Source: Marinobacter alexandrii
GTDB taxonomy: Bacteria > Bacteroidota > Bacteroidia > Cytophagales > Cyclobacteriaceae
Length of the DNA: 64,000 nucleotides
Assembly: GCA_039984955.1 (NCBI GenBank)
Contig: JBDWTN010000007.1
Span: 2,302,501 to 2,366,500, forward strand
Reading direction: 5' to 3'
Position 1 is the first letter of the stretch, and each line of letters starts with the position of its first letter. Both the position numbers and the translations under genes were made by a program. Shown piece by piece: positions 17,532-25,634 of this stretch. The notes beneath the pieces are model-generated. The model was not told the DNA's origin, searched no databases, and saw nothing but the letters and a program-made list of their open reading frames with translations.

Positions 17532-18342
17532 TGCTTGTTTAGCATTATGTTGTTCTTGCTCACAAAGAGAATGGTATAAGAAAGAGCTTTCTGATGAGGT
17601 GAAGAAAAGATATTCCCCTCAGGTAAGAGGAGGTAGGGCTTATTCTTATCAAGGCTCTGTTCCAGAACAATTTCAGCTGAAAGAAGCCATGATGCTGGAT
17701 TCAACAGATGCAGACTTGTGGCGAGAATTTGGCACAGCTCGTGTAAAGCGAGGAATTTTGGATGAGATGTATTTCTTCTATGAAGAAGCAGTTAAAAGAA
17801 AACCTGAAAAATGGGCAGGCTTTAGAGGTTACTTGTACTTATACTTTTATCGAGATTACTACCGTGCAATTGCCGATTTTAATTTAGGCGATGAAGTAAA
17901 TGGACAAGTGGAATACTCCCAAGGACAAAGTCATGATTACATGCGAGGAATCTGCTATTTTGGATTAAAGGATTATCCGGCTTCATACGACTTACTCTCG
18001 AAGTACATTGATAAAGTGACCAAGGATGAAGGCGAAGAATGGGTAGATGTGTATGCTATGCTTTATAGAGGGCTAACACTCATAAAAATGGATAGCCTGG
18101 ATGAGGCTGTTATTGAATTTGATCGCGCTTTAAAGTATTATCCTACCCTTTCAGACTGCTTTTATCATAAAGCAAGAGTATATGTAGCAAGGGGTCAATT
18201 TGAATTGGCATTGGAGCAGTTGGAACTAGCAGAGAAATACCATAATCAAGGCTATTATCATCAAAGGCCGTATGTTGAGGTACTCGAGCAAATTTATATT
18301 CAAGACATTCAACAACTCAGAAATCAGATCTCTACCAGCTGA
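17503..18342 (+). CDS. TPR-repeat lipoprotein
   Basis: This 279-residue protein has a lipoprotein signal peptide (LALCCSCSQ, Cys about 19). Several TPR units follow. The clearest cover about 80-110 (WAGFRGYLYLYFYRDYYRAI), 140-165 and 185-250 (AVIEFDRALKYYPTLSDCFY). It overlaps the upstream lipoprotein gene by 29 bp in another frame, so translation is likely coupled. The two lipoproteins may work as a pair in the periplasm. No specific role is visible. Confidence 0.82.
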   Translation: MVKSSIYFLSACLALCCSCSQREWYKKELSDEVKKRYSPQVRGGRAYSYQGSVPEQFQLKEAMMLDSTDADLWREFGTARVKRGILDEMYFFYEEAVKRKPEKWAGFRGYLYLYFYRDYYRAIADFNLGDEVNGQVEYSQGQSHDYMRGICYFGLKDYPASYDLLSKYIDKVTKDEGEEWVDVYAMLYRGLTLIKMDSLDEAVIEFDRALKYYPTLSDCFYHKARVYVARGQFELALEQLELAEKYHNQGYYHQRPYVEVLEQIYIQDIQQLRNQISTS

Positions 18343-18349
18343 GTGCCGA

Positions 18350-18856
18350 CTAGGCTGCTGCTTTAGTTCTAACGGATCTAAAAAGTAACTTTCTATGATT
18401 CATCGCTTGCTTATCTTCAATAGATGTTGTGTTAAAAGTAGAATTATCAGTAATAATTTTGAATTCAAAATTGCTCATTAGACTTAGGTCAAGTCCTACT
18501 TCCGTCATTTCATCATCTCTATTGGCATTCACCCTCCAATAGATTTTCATTTGTTTACCAAGTTTGTGTGCCTTGTTCATCAGTTTGATAATGGATAACA
18601 AATACTTGACAGTCGTGGTATTAAACATTTCCAGTTTAAAGCTTAGTATCAATTCAGATTGACTTTCGAGGAATTGATTGACTTTCAAAATCAGATCATC
18701 ATATTGAGCGCTTACATTATCTGATACTGACCAACCTTTTAGTTCAACAAAATTGAGCTGCAAGTTGTAATTGATATGTAATAGTTTTTCTTCATATGGG
18801 AGACCTTTTATTTGAATGGGAGGTCTCTGATTTTGACTAGCTACTTGAAGATTCAT
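18350..18856 (-). CDS. SiaC-like regulatory phosphoprotein (DUF1987)
   Basis: This 168-residue protein resembles SiaC/DUF1987. It has a helix-turn region NFVELKGWSVSDNVSAQYDD, then ILSFKLEMFNTTTVKYLLSI (about residues 69-88) and MKIYWRVNANRDDEMTEVGL. In Pseudomonas SiaC, a Thr in the corresponding FNT region is phosphorylated by SiaB and dephosphorylated by SiaA, and unphosphorylated SiaC activates the diguanylate cyclase SiaD. None of those partners is in this window. The gene converges with the 17503 gene, their stops 8 bp apart. Confidence 0.72.
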   Translation of the reverse strand: MNLQVASQNQRPPIQIKGLPYEEKLLHINYNLQLNFVELKGWSVSDNVSAQYDDLILKVNQFLESQSELILSFKLEMFNTTTVKYLLSIIKLMNKAHKLGKQMKIYWRVNANRDDEMTEVGLDLSLMSNFEFKIITDNSTFNTTSIEDKQAMNHRKLLFRSVRTKAAA

Positions 18857-18927
18857 AATGATGAGTTTTAATTTCTTAGCAAAGATTTAGAAATAATGAA
18901 TCTTAGATGAGAGTGATTCTCTGATAT

Positions 18928-18952
18928 AAAAAAATACGTGGATTACGTATTT
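18928..18952 (-). terminator. Terminator after leftward receptor operon
   Basis: On the minus strand AAATACGT and ACGTATTT form a perfect 8-bp stem with a 5-base loop, followed by seven T. It lies about 65 bp past the receptor stop at 19016. Confidence 0.75.
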
Positions 18953-19015
18953 CTCCAAGCATCACCACCCCAGCATTCGAAAAATAGATGAATTTCCAGG
19001 GTGATGATCCAAAAC

Positions 19016-21658
19016 CTATAAGTCATATTTTATAGTAAACAAGCCATAGCGTTGCTGAATATTGTAAGAGTAAGTGCTGATCAAATTATCGCTAAAACTA
19101 TCTCTACGTACAGATCGTGTATCTAGCAAGTTGAGACCTTGTGCTTTAAATTCCCATGGACTTTTCTTTTTCCGGTAGCTCAGAGAAAAGTCAAGCATAT
19201 CAAAAGAAGTATCTTGATTTTGACCCTGATTGACATATTTATTAAAAGCATACTCTGTGTCAAAGCGGAATCCTTTGAACGTTAAAGTAGTACTCACATT
19301 TGGGCGATAGTTTACAAATTGGTTCGTGAATGAACCAGAGGTGTATCGATTGACTGACACTGTATACCCGGTTCGAACCGATAGTTTTTTGAAGAGTCTC
19401 GCAGACATATTTAGCCGATATTGGTGAGTGAAGTTATCATTTTGAATGATCTGGTTTTCAATCTGATTATTTAGCACCGTTTGTGCTACAGTTACTCTTC
19501 CACTTATCTTGAAATGATTAAAGCGCTTCTCCAGGTTTACATAACCGCTTGTTGTTTTGTTAGCCTCTGTAGCGTTGATAGAGGTGAGCAGATTCTCTAC
19601 TCCACTTAGCTCTTGATTATTGGTGAAACCATCTTTGATATATTGAAAATTTAGCCCCCCACTTATGTTGAAAAAACTATACATGTTGAAGTTTCTATAG
19701 CTCAAGCTTACATTTTGCAATAGAGCTGGGTTTAATTGCGCATTTCCTGATACTAACGTATTATATCTGTTCAGTACAAATCCTTCTGAATAAGAACCTA
19801 CACCATTGTATTCCAGTGATTGGCTATAGTTTAACTCGATATCGTGCGAGCTTCCAAACTCGTAACGTGCATTGAGCTGAGGAAAAAGGTATTGAGCTTC
19901 TTCTGAAGCTTCTACAGCACTTTGCACCGTATAACTGTTAAGACTGACGCCCGGACTTATAGTTAGACGTTCCCATTTTTTACGAAACCGCAGACTCACG
20001 AATCTATTAGTAATTTCAAGTTCTCCATCCAGCTCTTCTACTTCTTCTCGTTCATCATTTAGATTTGACGTCAGCGTTTGACGAGATAGATTTAGACCAA
20101 AAGAAGCGTTTATATGGGTAGTTTTATTAAGGATATAATAATAGTTAAATACGCCATCTATACGCCTGGATAAGATGTTTTGATCTTGAAATAATTGTAA
20201 TGAATTAGTAGAGAGAAAATCGCTAAACAAGGGGAGTTGACTTGACAATAGCTGAACGGAAGGTGTTTTTTCTTTAGTATAGTTCAACTCTGCGGAAATA
20301 ATGTTTTTCTCATTGAGCGCATTGAACATTCGCAGCTGATGAAGTTGACTTTGCGGGCCGCGTCCATTGTCTTCCTGAAGTAAATTATCACCTGATATAA
20401 GTTGTGAGTTTCGGATCATTGCCTGATCAATAGAGCTACGTTTACCAAAGAAAGTATAGTCTAGTTGCATGTTATAATTGGGAGTATACTTAGCAGAAAA
20501 TCTCCCCAACCCAGATCTATTGGCAATAGAAGTGGCCGTAATTAATTGCTCTTGGGTTTGATCTTCTAGCTGAGGATATGTTCTCAGAGAGTTGGATCCG
20601 AGGGTAGCATCATTGTCAAAACCAATAACAAAGCCAGTGAATTGTAATCTATCCGATGGACGTGTAGTAAAGTTCAATGCACCAAGCTTGTTGGTAAGAT
20701 CGCTGGCTGAATTTCTATCTGTCAAGGGAATGCCAATATCTCCAGCATTCATTCGAAATGATGTGCCATTACGAGATGCGAGAGAAGCCATTCCTCCTGA
20801 CATTCGGAAGTAATCGTTTAACGTCAATGCCAGCTCACCTACATTATTGGCATCTCCTATGAAGTTTATACTGGTTTCTGGAGCGTAGTAAAATGTATTA
20901 GCATGACCAAAATATCGTTTTTCGGGACCCCCTCCAGCTTCAATATCACCAAAGACAATCCTTTTTTTGTCGGCTTTCAGTTCGATGTTAAGGGCTAATT
21001 GGTTATCGCTATTTAATCCTTGCATGGGCTGAATGTCATTGTAGTTCTGAAGTACTTGAACCCGATCTACTACATCTGCAGGGATGTTTTTGGTAGCTAA
21101 CTTAGTATCTCCTTGGAAAAACTCCTTACCATCCACCAGCACTTTGTCCACCTTTTCTCCTTGCACCTCAATGTCTCCATTTTCTTTGATATCAAATCCC
21201 GGTAGCTCAGCTAGCACATCTTCTAGCTTTCGCTCATCGCCATTCGTAAAAGCCTCAGCTTTGTAGGAGATAGTGTCTCCTCTCACAAGTACAGGCATCT
21301 CAGCGACTACAGTTACTTCATCTAGTGAATTGACAGCCTCTTTCATGATAATCATGAGTGGATCATCTAAGGCCTTTTCTAGCTGTAAGTACTGGCTTAT
21401 GGGTACAAATCCTACGTAAGTGACCTTGAGTTCATACACAATATTTTCTTGTAAGCGTAGCTGAAAGCCACCCTTGATGTCCGTCACAGCGAAGGCTTTC
21501 ATTTCCTTAGTAGCAGTATCGATTGCCATTACATTAGCAAATGCGATGGGTGCATATGTTGAATCTCGTGTTTGACCCTTGAGGAAAATATGGTTCTGAG
21601 CCTTTGCTGTAAGTGATCCCAGCAAGCTCATTAAGCAAATAAGAATTAGTCCTTTCAT
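19016..21658 (-). CDS. Outer-membrane beta-barrel receptor (TonB-receptor-like)
   Basis: The 880-residue protein has a signal peptide (about 1-20, ending AKAQ) and a CarboxypepD-like domain (about 22-110). A plug-like region follows with EDVLAELPGFDIKENGDIEV and KVDKVLVDGKEFFQGD. The rest is a large beta-barrel of the outer membrane beta-barrel family 3 type. This TonB-receptor subgroup typically sits beside GLPGLI proteins, as here: the GLPGLI gene is 4 bp upstream. Substrate unknown. The divergent two-component system is probably its regulator. Confidence 0.92.
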   Translation of the reverse strand: MKGLILICLMSLLGSLTAKAQNHIFLKGQTRDSTYAPIAFANVMAIDTATKEMKAFAVTDIKGGFQLRLQENIVYELKVTYVGFVPISQYLQLEKALDDPLMIIMKEAVNSLDEVTVVAEMPVLVRGDTISYKAEAFTNGDERKLEDVLAELPGFDIKENGDIEVQGEKVDKVLVDGKEFFQGDTKLATKNIPADVVDRVQVLQNYNDIQPMQGLNSDNQLALNIELKADKKRIVFGDIEAGGGPEKRYFGHANTFYYAPETSINFIGDANNVGELALTLNDYFRMSGGMASLASRNGTSFRMNAGDIGIPLTDRNSASDLTNKLGALNFTTRPSDRLQFTGFVIGFDNDATLGSNSLRTYPQLEDQTQEQLITATSIANRSGLGRFSAKYTPNYNMQLDYTFFGKRSSIDQAMIRNSQLISGDNLLQEDNGRGPQSQLHQLRMFNALNEKNIISAELNYTKEKTPSVQLLSSQLPLFSDFLSTNSLQLFQDQNILSRRIDGVFNYYYILNKTTHINASFGLNLSRQTLTSNLNDEREEVEELDGELEITNRFVSLRFRKKWERLTISPGVSLNSYTVQSAVEASEEAQYLFPQLNARYEFGSSHDIELNYSQSLEYNGVGSYSEGFVLNRYNTLVSGNAQLNPALLQNVSLSYRNFNMYSFFNISGGLNFQYIKDGFTNNQELSGVENLLTSINATEANKTTSGYVNLEKRFNHFKISGRVTVAQTVLNNQIENQIIQNDNFTHQYRLNMSARLFKKLSVRTGYTVSVNRYTSGSFTNQFVNYRPNVSTTLTFKGFRFDTEYAFNKYVNQGQNQDTSFDMLDFSLSYRKKKSPWEFKAQGLNLLDTRSVRRDSFSDNLISTYSYNIQQRYGLFTIKYDL

Positions 21659-21662
21659 GTTC

Positions 21663-22505
21663 TTATCCTCCTATTCTAATTACACGTCTTTCGCCTCCTT
21701 CACCAGTATCATACTTCTTCATCATTTCCTGAAGTTTTTCATCACGTATTTTATCTGCCTCTTCACGCGTTACCCGCTTACCTTTGCTTGGCACTTCTAT
21801 TTGAATTGGAGTGGCTGGGTTGAGTTCTACTTTAGTACATAAATAGGTGAAACTTCCATCCTTGAGTTCAAGAATAAGACCTGGTAAACCCCAGGTATTT
21901 GAAGGTCCTTGAGAAACGGGGATTTCTGATGTATACCAGGCAGTGATCATTGTTGTATCCATGATGGTCTCTGTCTTTTCCTCAGAATTGCTAAATGACA
22001 TGGTGGTCTGCTCACGGATGTTCTGATACTCCGCCTTGGTCACTACATAGTCACCAATTTTTTTTGTTTCATTGGTGATTTTCCAGGTAAAACTGGGTAG
22101 TTCATCCTCAATAAGAAATTTCTTTCCGAAGATTTCCGTTTCTTCAAGGAATTGATTTTTACTTGGGTTGAGGTAGCTGATAGAATTACCAGTAGATAAC
22201 TTGATTTGCATACCTCCACTAGCAGCAGCGTTGGTTTCAGGTGCAAGTGCTGCATCTTCCTTCCATGTAGCTTCTTGCAGATTGAATGTCAAGGTATAAT
22301 CTTTTTGCGATTGCTGCATTAGCTGTTTACGAACAGATTCTTGCATATCTGGACTCATATTTCTTCCAGTCACTTGTAGGGTTCCTACACTCATGGAAGA
22401 TCTGTATGTAGCGATTCCTTCAAAATTTTGCTGACAGACAGCACTGAACACGATTCCCAATAGCAAACCTGGTACTAGTGAGATGATAAGCATCTTTTTT
22501 CTCAT
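21663..22505 (-). CDS. GLPGLI family protein
   Basis: This 280-residue protein has a signal peptide (about 1-24) and a mature start FEGIATYRSS, which is typical. The diagnostic motif is NTWGLPGLILELKDG (about residues 203-217). GLPGLI proteins are Bacteroidota-specific, secreted, beta-rich and of unknown function, usually encoded beside TonB-dependent receptors. The C-terminus is a basic, charged helix (EEADKIRDEKLQEMMKKYD) followed by a Gly/Arg tail. It is the first gene of a two-gene leftward operon. Its start region faces the phased GTTAA repeats. Confidence 0.93.
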   Translation of the reverse strand: MRKKMLIISLVPGLLLGIVFSAVCQQNFEGIATYRSSMSVGTLQVTGRNMSPDMQESVRKQLMQQSQKDYTLTFNLQEATWKEDAALAPETNAAASGGMQIKLSTGNSISYLNPSKNQFLEETEIFGKKFLIEDELPSFTWKITNETKKIGDYVVTKAEYQNIREQTTMSFSNSEEKTETIMDTTMITAWYTSEIPVSQGPSNTWGLPGLILELKDGSFTYLCTKVELNPATPIQIEVPSKGKRVTREEADKIRDEKLQEMMKKYDTGEGGERRVIRIGG

Positions 22506-22541
22506 TGTCTTTTTGTTTCCAGCAAACCAATGAGAATGAGT

Positions 22542-22582
22542 GCTAACATACAGTTAAGCAGTGTTAACGTGTGTTAATGGAT
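22542..22582. promoter_or_regulatory. Phased GTTAA repeats, probable response-regulator site
   Basis: GTTAA occurs at 22553, 22563 and 22573, exactly one helical turn apart, with a weaker GCTAA at 22542. The array lies between the divergent GLPGLI and histidine kinase genes. Direct repeats with 10-11 bp spacing are the normal target form for OmpR/PhoB-family regulators, and one is encoded at 24091. Confidence 0.6.
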
Positions 22583-22606
22583 GGAAGACAGCCAACATGT
22601 GCCTCG

Positions 22607-22614
22607 TATATTTG
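22607..22614 (+). promoter_or_regulatory. -7 element for histidine kinase gene
   Basis: TATATTTG matches the Bacteroidota -7 consensus TAnnTTTG. It lies 25 bp after the GTTAA array and 4 bp before the GTG start at 22619, which would make the message nearly leaderless. No clear -33 box is present, which would fit an activator-dependent promoter. Confidence 0.4.
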
Positions 22615-22618
22615 TGAT

Positions 22619-24094
22619 GTGACAAAACAATCATATCGTAATAGCTTGATTTTGATCGTGGTGACAGCAATAGCCTTGACAGCTGCCCAGGTATACTTCA
22701 CAGTGCAAAATTATGAGGTAAACAAGCAGCGGTTCATTCAGGATGTGCAGCAGTCGCTGGATTCAAGTATAGAAAACTACTTTGCAGGGAAGGCCAAAAA
22801 AAGCGTCTATATCTTTGGACAGAGCTCACTTGATACATTGATAGATGGAAAAAATTCCATAGCGTATACATCCACTATCAACAATATAGATAGCATTTTC
22901 AAAATTGCAAGTGACAGCTCGCGAGCATTACGCTCCGGGTATACCCATATATGGTCCAGCTCAGACGCGGATTCGATTCAGCTAGACACGATAATCGCCT
23001 CCAGAAGAAATCCGAAAAAACAGATCAAGATTTCAGGAAATCTTGATTCTTCGCGAGCCAAAGAATTCCAATTTCTAACGCAGAAAGTGATGCTCTCCAT
23101 TAGTGAGGATCTGATAGATCTCGGACAACTATATGAGGAGTTGGAAAAAGAACTTAGCAATAAGAATCTGGATATCGGATTTGTGCTGAAACAGAAAAGT
23201 CAAGGGCAGGATACAAGCATAGGAGCCATTAATAACTCCAACTTTCTTACTACTACTGCTGCTTCGACTTTTCTTAATGACTTGAACTCCATAGAGTTGG
23301 ATTTTGAAAATGCAACGTTGATTATTCTAAAAAACGGGATAGGAGGATTAATACTTTCTGTCCTCCTTATAGGATTAGTTATAGGCACATTAATTCACTT
23401 ATACAGGACCATTTTTGCGCAGAAGCAACTGGCAGCTATCAAAGACGACTTGATCAGCAATATTACGCATGAATTCAAGACGCCAATTGCTACGATCTTT
23501 TCTGCACTTGAGGGCGTAACCAGTTTCAATACAACCAACGATCAGGAAAAGACACGTCGCTATCTGGCACTCTCCAATGATCAGCTGAAAAAACTGAATG
23601 ACATGGTGGAAAAAATGCTTGAGACCGCTATCATAGATCAAGGTAAACTGACCATAAATAATGAAGAAGTGGAAGCAGTAGCCTGGACAAATGAAATTGT
23701 GAAGCGTTTTCAGCTAGTTGAAAGTGAAAAACAAATTGCCTTTGAAAGTGAGCTAAAATCATCCGTAAATGAGTTGGACCGTTTTCATTTAGAGAATACC
23801 CTTTCCAATCTTATTGACAATGCGATTAAATATGGTGGAAATAAAATCGTAGTACGTCTTTTTAAGAAAGAAGAAAACGTGGTTTGGGAGGTGGAAGACG
23901 ATGGAGGAAACATCCCTCAAGCACAAAAACATAAAATATTTGATAAGCTCTACCGCATTCCAACAGGAAACCAACACGATGTAAAAGGGTTTGGCATTGG
24001 GTTATACTATGCACGCTCAATAGCAGAACTTCACGGAGGTCATCTTACTTTGGATATTTCGGATCATCGAACACTCTTTAAGTTAACCATATGA
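22619..24094 (+). CDS. Sensor histidine kinase
   Basis: GTG 22619 was chosen because earlier starts (GTG 22571, ATG 22577) would put the GTTAA repeats in coding sequence and add an unlikely extension. The product is 491 residues. Helices flank a periplasmic sensor region (about 8-26 and 250-275). The H-box is ITHEFKTPIA and the N-box NTLSNLIDNAIKYGG. The G1 motif is a degenerate VEDDGGNIP and G2 is GFGIGLYYAR. It autophosphorylates and passes phosphate to the regulator at 24091, whose ATG overlaps its stop by 4 bp. Confidence 0.94.
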   Translation: MTKQSYRNSLILIVVTAIALTAAQVYFTVQNYEVNKQRFIQDVQQSLDSSIENYFAGKAKKSVYIFGQSSLDTLIDGKNSIAYTSTINNIDSIFKIASDSSRALRSGYTHIWSSSDADSIQLDTIIASRRNPKKQIKISGNLDSSRAKEFQFLTQKVMLSISEDLIDLGQLYEELEKELSNKNLDIGFVLKQKSQGQDTSIGAINNSNFLTTTAASTFLNDLNSIELDFENATLIILKNGIGGLILSVLLIGLVIGTLIHLYRTIFAQKQLAAIKDDLISNITHEFKTPIATIFSALEGVTSFNTTNDQEKTRRYLALSNDQLKKLNDMVEKMLETAIIDQGKLTINNEEVEAVAWTNEIVKRFQLVESEKQIAFESELKSSVNELDRFHLENTLSNLIDNAIKYGGNKIVVRLFKKEENVVWEVEDDGGNIPQAQKHKIFDKLYRIPTGNQHDVKGFGIGLYYARSIAELHGGHLTLDISDHRTLFKLTI

Positions 24095-24780
24095 GTGTGG
24101 AATCAACTAAAATATTGCTGGCAGAAGATGAGGCCGCCTTGGGTATGATTATCCGGGAGAGCCTGGAGTCTCGCGGTTTTCAGGTAATCTTTTGCAGAGA
24201 TGGCGAGGAGGCTAAAAAAGCCTATGAAGCAGAAAAACCAGATATACTGGTTCTGGATGTTATGATGCCTAAGTTAGACGGCTTCTCGCTAGTAAAAGAA
24301 CTCCGTAAGTATGACCAGTTCATCCCCATCATTTTCCTAACGGCCAAATCAAGAACGGAAGATGTAGTAGAAGGATTTGGTTATGGCGCCAATGACTATC
24401 TGAAGAAACCGTTCAGTATGGAAGAGCTAATTGTACGGATTCATGCGTTGCTAAACCGTAAAGTATCTCGAACATCGGAGGCAGAGCAAGAGATTGGTGA
24501 ATATGTATTTGACTGCCAAAAGCAAGTGCTTTTTCACAGTCCAAGTAAGCAAGAGGAGAACCTTACTCATCGAGAAGCACAGCTTCTGGATGCGTTAGTT
24601 AAAAACATCAATGAGCTGACGGAGCGTCAACAAATATTGAAATCACTTTGGGGGAATGATGATTTTTTCAATGCTCGTAGTATGGACGTATTTATCAGTA
24701 AGTTGAGAAAGAAACTCGCACGAGATTCCACGATCCAAATCATCAATGTAAGGGGGTATGGGTATAAACTGGTGGTATGA
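24091..24780 (+). CDS. OmpR-family response regulator
   Basis: The 229-residue protein has a receiver domain (about 5-120) with acidic pocket AEDE, phospho-acceptor Asp in LVLDVMMPKLDGF, and conserved LTAKS and NDYLKKPFS. The C-terminal winged helix (about 135-229) contains LTHREAQLLDALVKN and MDVFISKLRKKLARD. The ATGA overlap with the kinase shows a cognate pair. The likely target is the phased GTTAA array at 22542-22582, hence the GLPGLI/receptor operon and possibly its own operon. Confidence 0.96.
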   Translation: MSVESTKILLAEDEAALGMIIRESLESRGFQVIFCRDGEEAKKAYEAEKPDILVLDVMMPKLDGFSLVKELRKYDQFIPIIFLTAKSRTEDVVEGFGYGANDYLKKPFSMEELIVRIHALLNRKVSRTSEAEQEIGEYVFDCQKQVLFHSPSKQEENLTHREAQLLDALVKNINELTERQQILKSLWGNDDFFNARSMDVFISKLRKKLARDSTIQIINVRGYGYKLVV

Positions 24781-24824
24781 AATTGCTGATCTTTTCTTCA
24801 TCAAGAACACAGTTCGTCATACTT

Positions 24825-25067
24825 TTAACCCACCTTTTTTACCTTCTGATCCCCTGTAATGGCATCTATCATTTTGGTATAGCTGACTTTTTTTCCAGAG
24901 TGTTGAGATACATAGAAATATTGCAAGCCTTCGAGCTCTACAGTGCATTTACCCAGCTCATACCGTTGAGCTAATACTTCGTCTCCTTCTAAGATTTGGA
25001 CACCATCCACATCAAGTATTTCCGGTGGGAGCTTTTCTTTAGGTTTCTTTTTAAAAATTCCGAACAT
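24825..25067 (-). CDS. Small hypothetical protein
   Basis: This 80-residue protein has a basic N-terminus (MFGIFKKKPKEKLPPE) and then a compact beta-rich region (VDGVQILEGDEVLAQRYELG, VELEGLQYFYVSQHSGKKVSY). No known domain is recognised. It is convergent with the response regulator, 44 bp away. The amino-acid composition is that of a real soluble protein, and the start follows a plausible spacing. The function is unknown. Confidence 0.6.
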   Translation of the reverse strand: MFGIFKKKPKEKLPPEILDVDGVQILEGDEVLAQRYELGKCTVELEGLQYFYVSQHSGKKVSYTKMIDAITGDQKVKKVG

Positions 25068-25165
25068 CTACAAGGATTCTTTTGAAGCGTGCAATAGTAA
25101 GTGGATTTATGCAGGTATCAAAAAAGGTCGAAAAAAGATAATGAAATGATCCTTTGATAACTTAA

Positions 25166-25204
25166 GACAATAGGAGTGCTATCGAAGGGCAACAATCAGT
25201 GCGA
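25166..25204 (+). repeat. Direct repeat, upstream copy (flanks GIY-YIG gene)
   Basis: About 39 bp whose core is AGGAGTGCTATCGAAGGGC, followed by AACAATCAGTGCGA. It matches the sequence at 25593-25632 with four substitutions and one single-base indel. It lies 23 bp before the GIY-YIG ATG. Confidence 0.8.
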
Positions 25205-25227
25205 ATCCTTTCATTAAATTTGAAAAT

Positions 25228-25527
25228 ATGAAACACTATACGGTCTATACCCTAAAATGCGCTGATGATTCTTATTATGTAGGAGTTACAAATGATATTG
25301 AAACCAGATTAGTGCAACATAACGAGGGTATTGATCCGAAAACATACACATTTAGAAGAAGACCTGTTGAATTAAGGTTTCAGGAACATTTTCATGATAT
25401 CAATCAAGCCATCGCATTTGAGAAGCAGGTGAAGGGATGGAGAAGAGCCAAGAAAGAAGCTTTGATCAATCGTGATTGGGATCTACTACCGGAGTTGAGT
25501 AAAGCGTACTTTTTGAAGAAAGGGTAA
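25228..25527 (+). CDS. Solitary GIY-YIG nuclease domain protein
   Basis: The 99-residue protein is one GIY-YIG domain. The first strand pair is YTVYTLKCADDSYYVGVTND (VY...YVG). The catalytic Arg is in IETRLVQHN and the metal-binding Glu in AIAFEKQVKGW. This is the UvrC-N/YhbQ-like stand-alone type, common and multicopy in Bacteroidota. Biological roles of these solitary forms are unclear. Near-identical direct repeats flank the gene, and a REP-like inverted repeat follows the stop directly. The nuclease may therefore act on that repeat. Confidence 0.93.
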   Translation: MKHYTVYTLKCADDSYYVGVTNDIETRLVQHNEGIDPKTYTFRRRPVELRFQEHFHDINQAIAFEKQVKGWRRAKKEALINRDWDLLPELSKAYFLKKG

Positions 25528-25622
25528 TTGTGCACTTTACCCTTCGATAAACTCAGGGTGACAAAGTGAGTTTGATTGTCGTCCTGATTAGCGACGATAG
25601 GAGCGCTATCGAAGTGCAAACA
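25527..25622. repeat. REP-like inverted repeat after GIY-YIG gene
   Basis: The left arm includes TTGTGCACTTTACCCTTCGATA (core TTCGATA at 25552-25558). The right arm, read in reverse, is TTGTTTGCACTTCGATAGCG. The minus-strand translation contains LSLSKG, a peptide I recall from dispersed Bacteroidota repeats. The right end overlaps the downstream direct-repeat copy. Confidence 0.65.
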
Positions 25623-25632
25623 ATCAGTGTGA
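25593..25632 (+). repeat. Direct repeat, downstream copy (flanks GIY-YIG gene)
   Basis: Core AGGAGCGCTATCGAAGTGC, then AAACAATCAGTGTGA, matching the copy at 25166-25204. It also forms the right arm of the inverted repeat and abuts the stop of the leftward anti-sigma gene. Confidence 0.8.
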
Positions 25633-25634
25633 CA

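Noticed and set aside
19016-22505. Copper or iron uptake role for the GLPGLI/receptor operon
   Set aside because: No metal-binding motif or known substrate signature supports a specific ligand.
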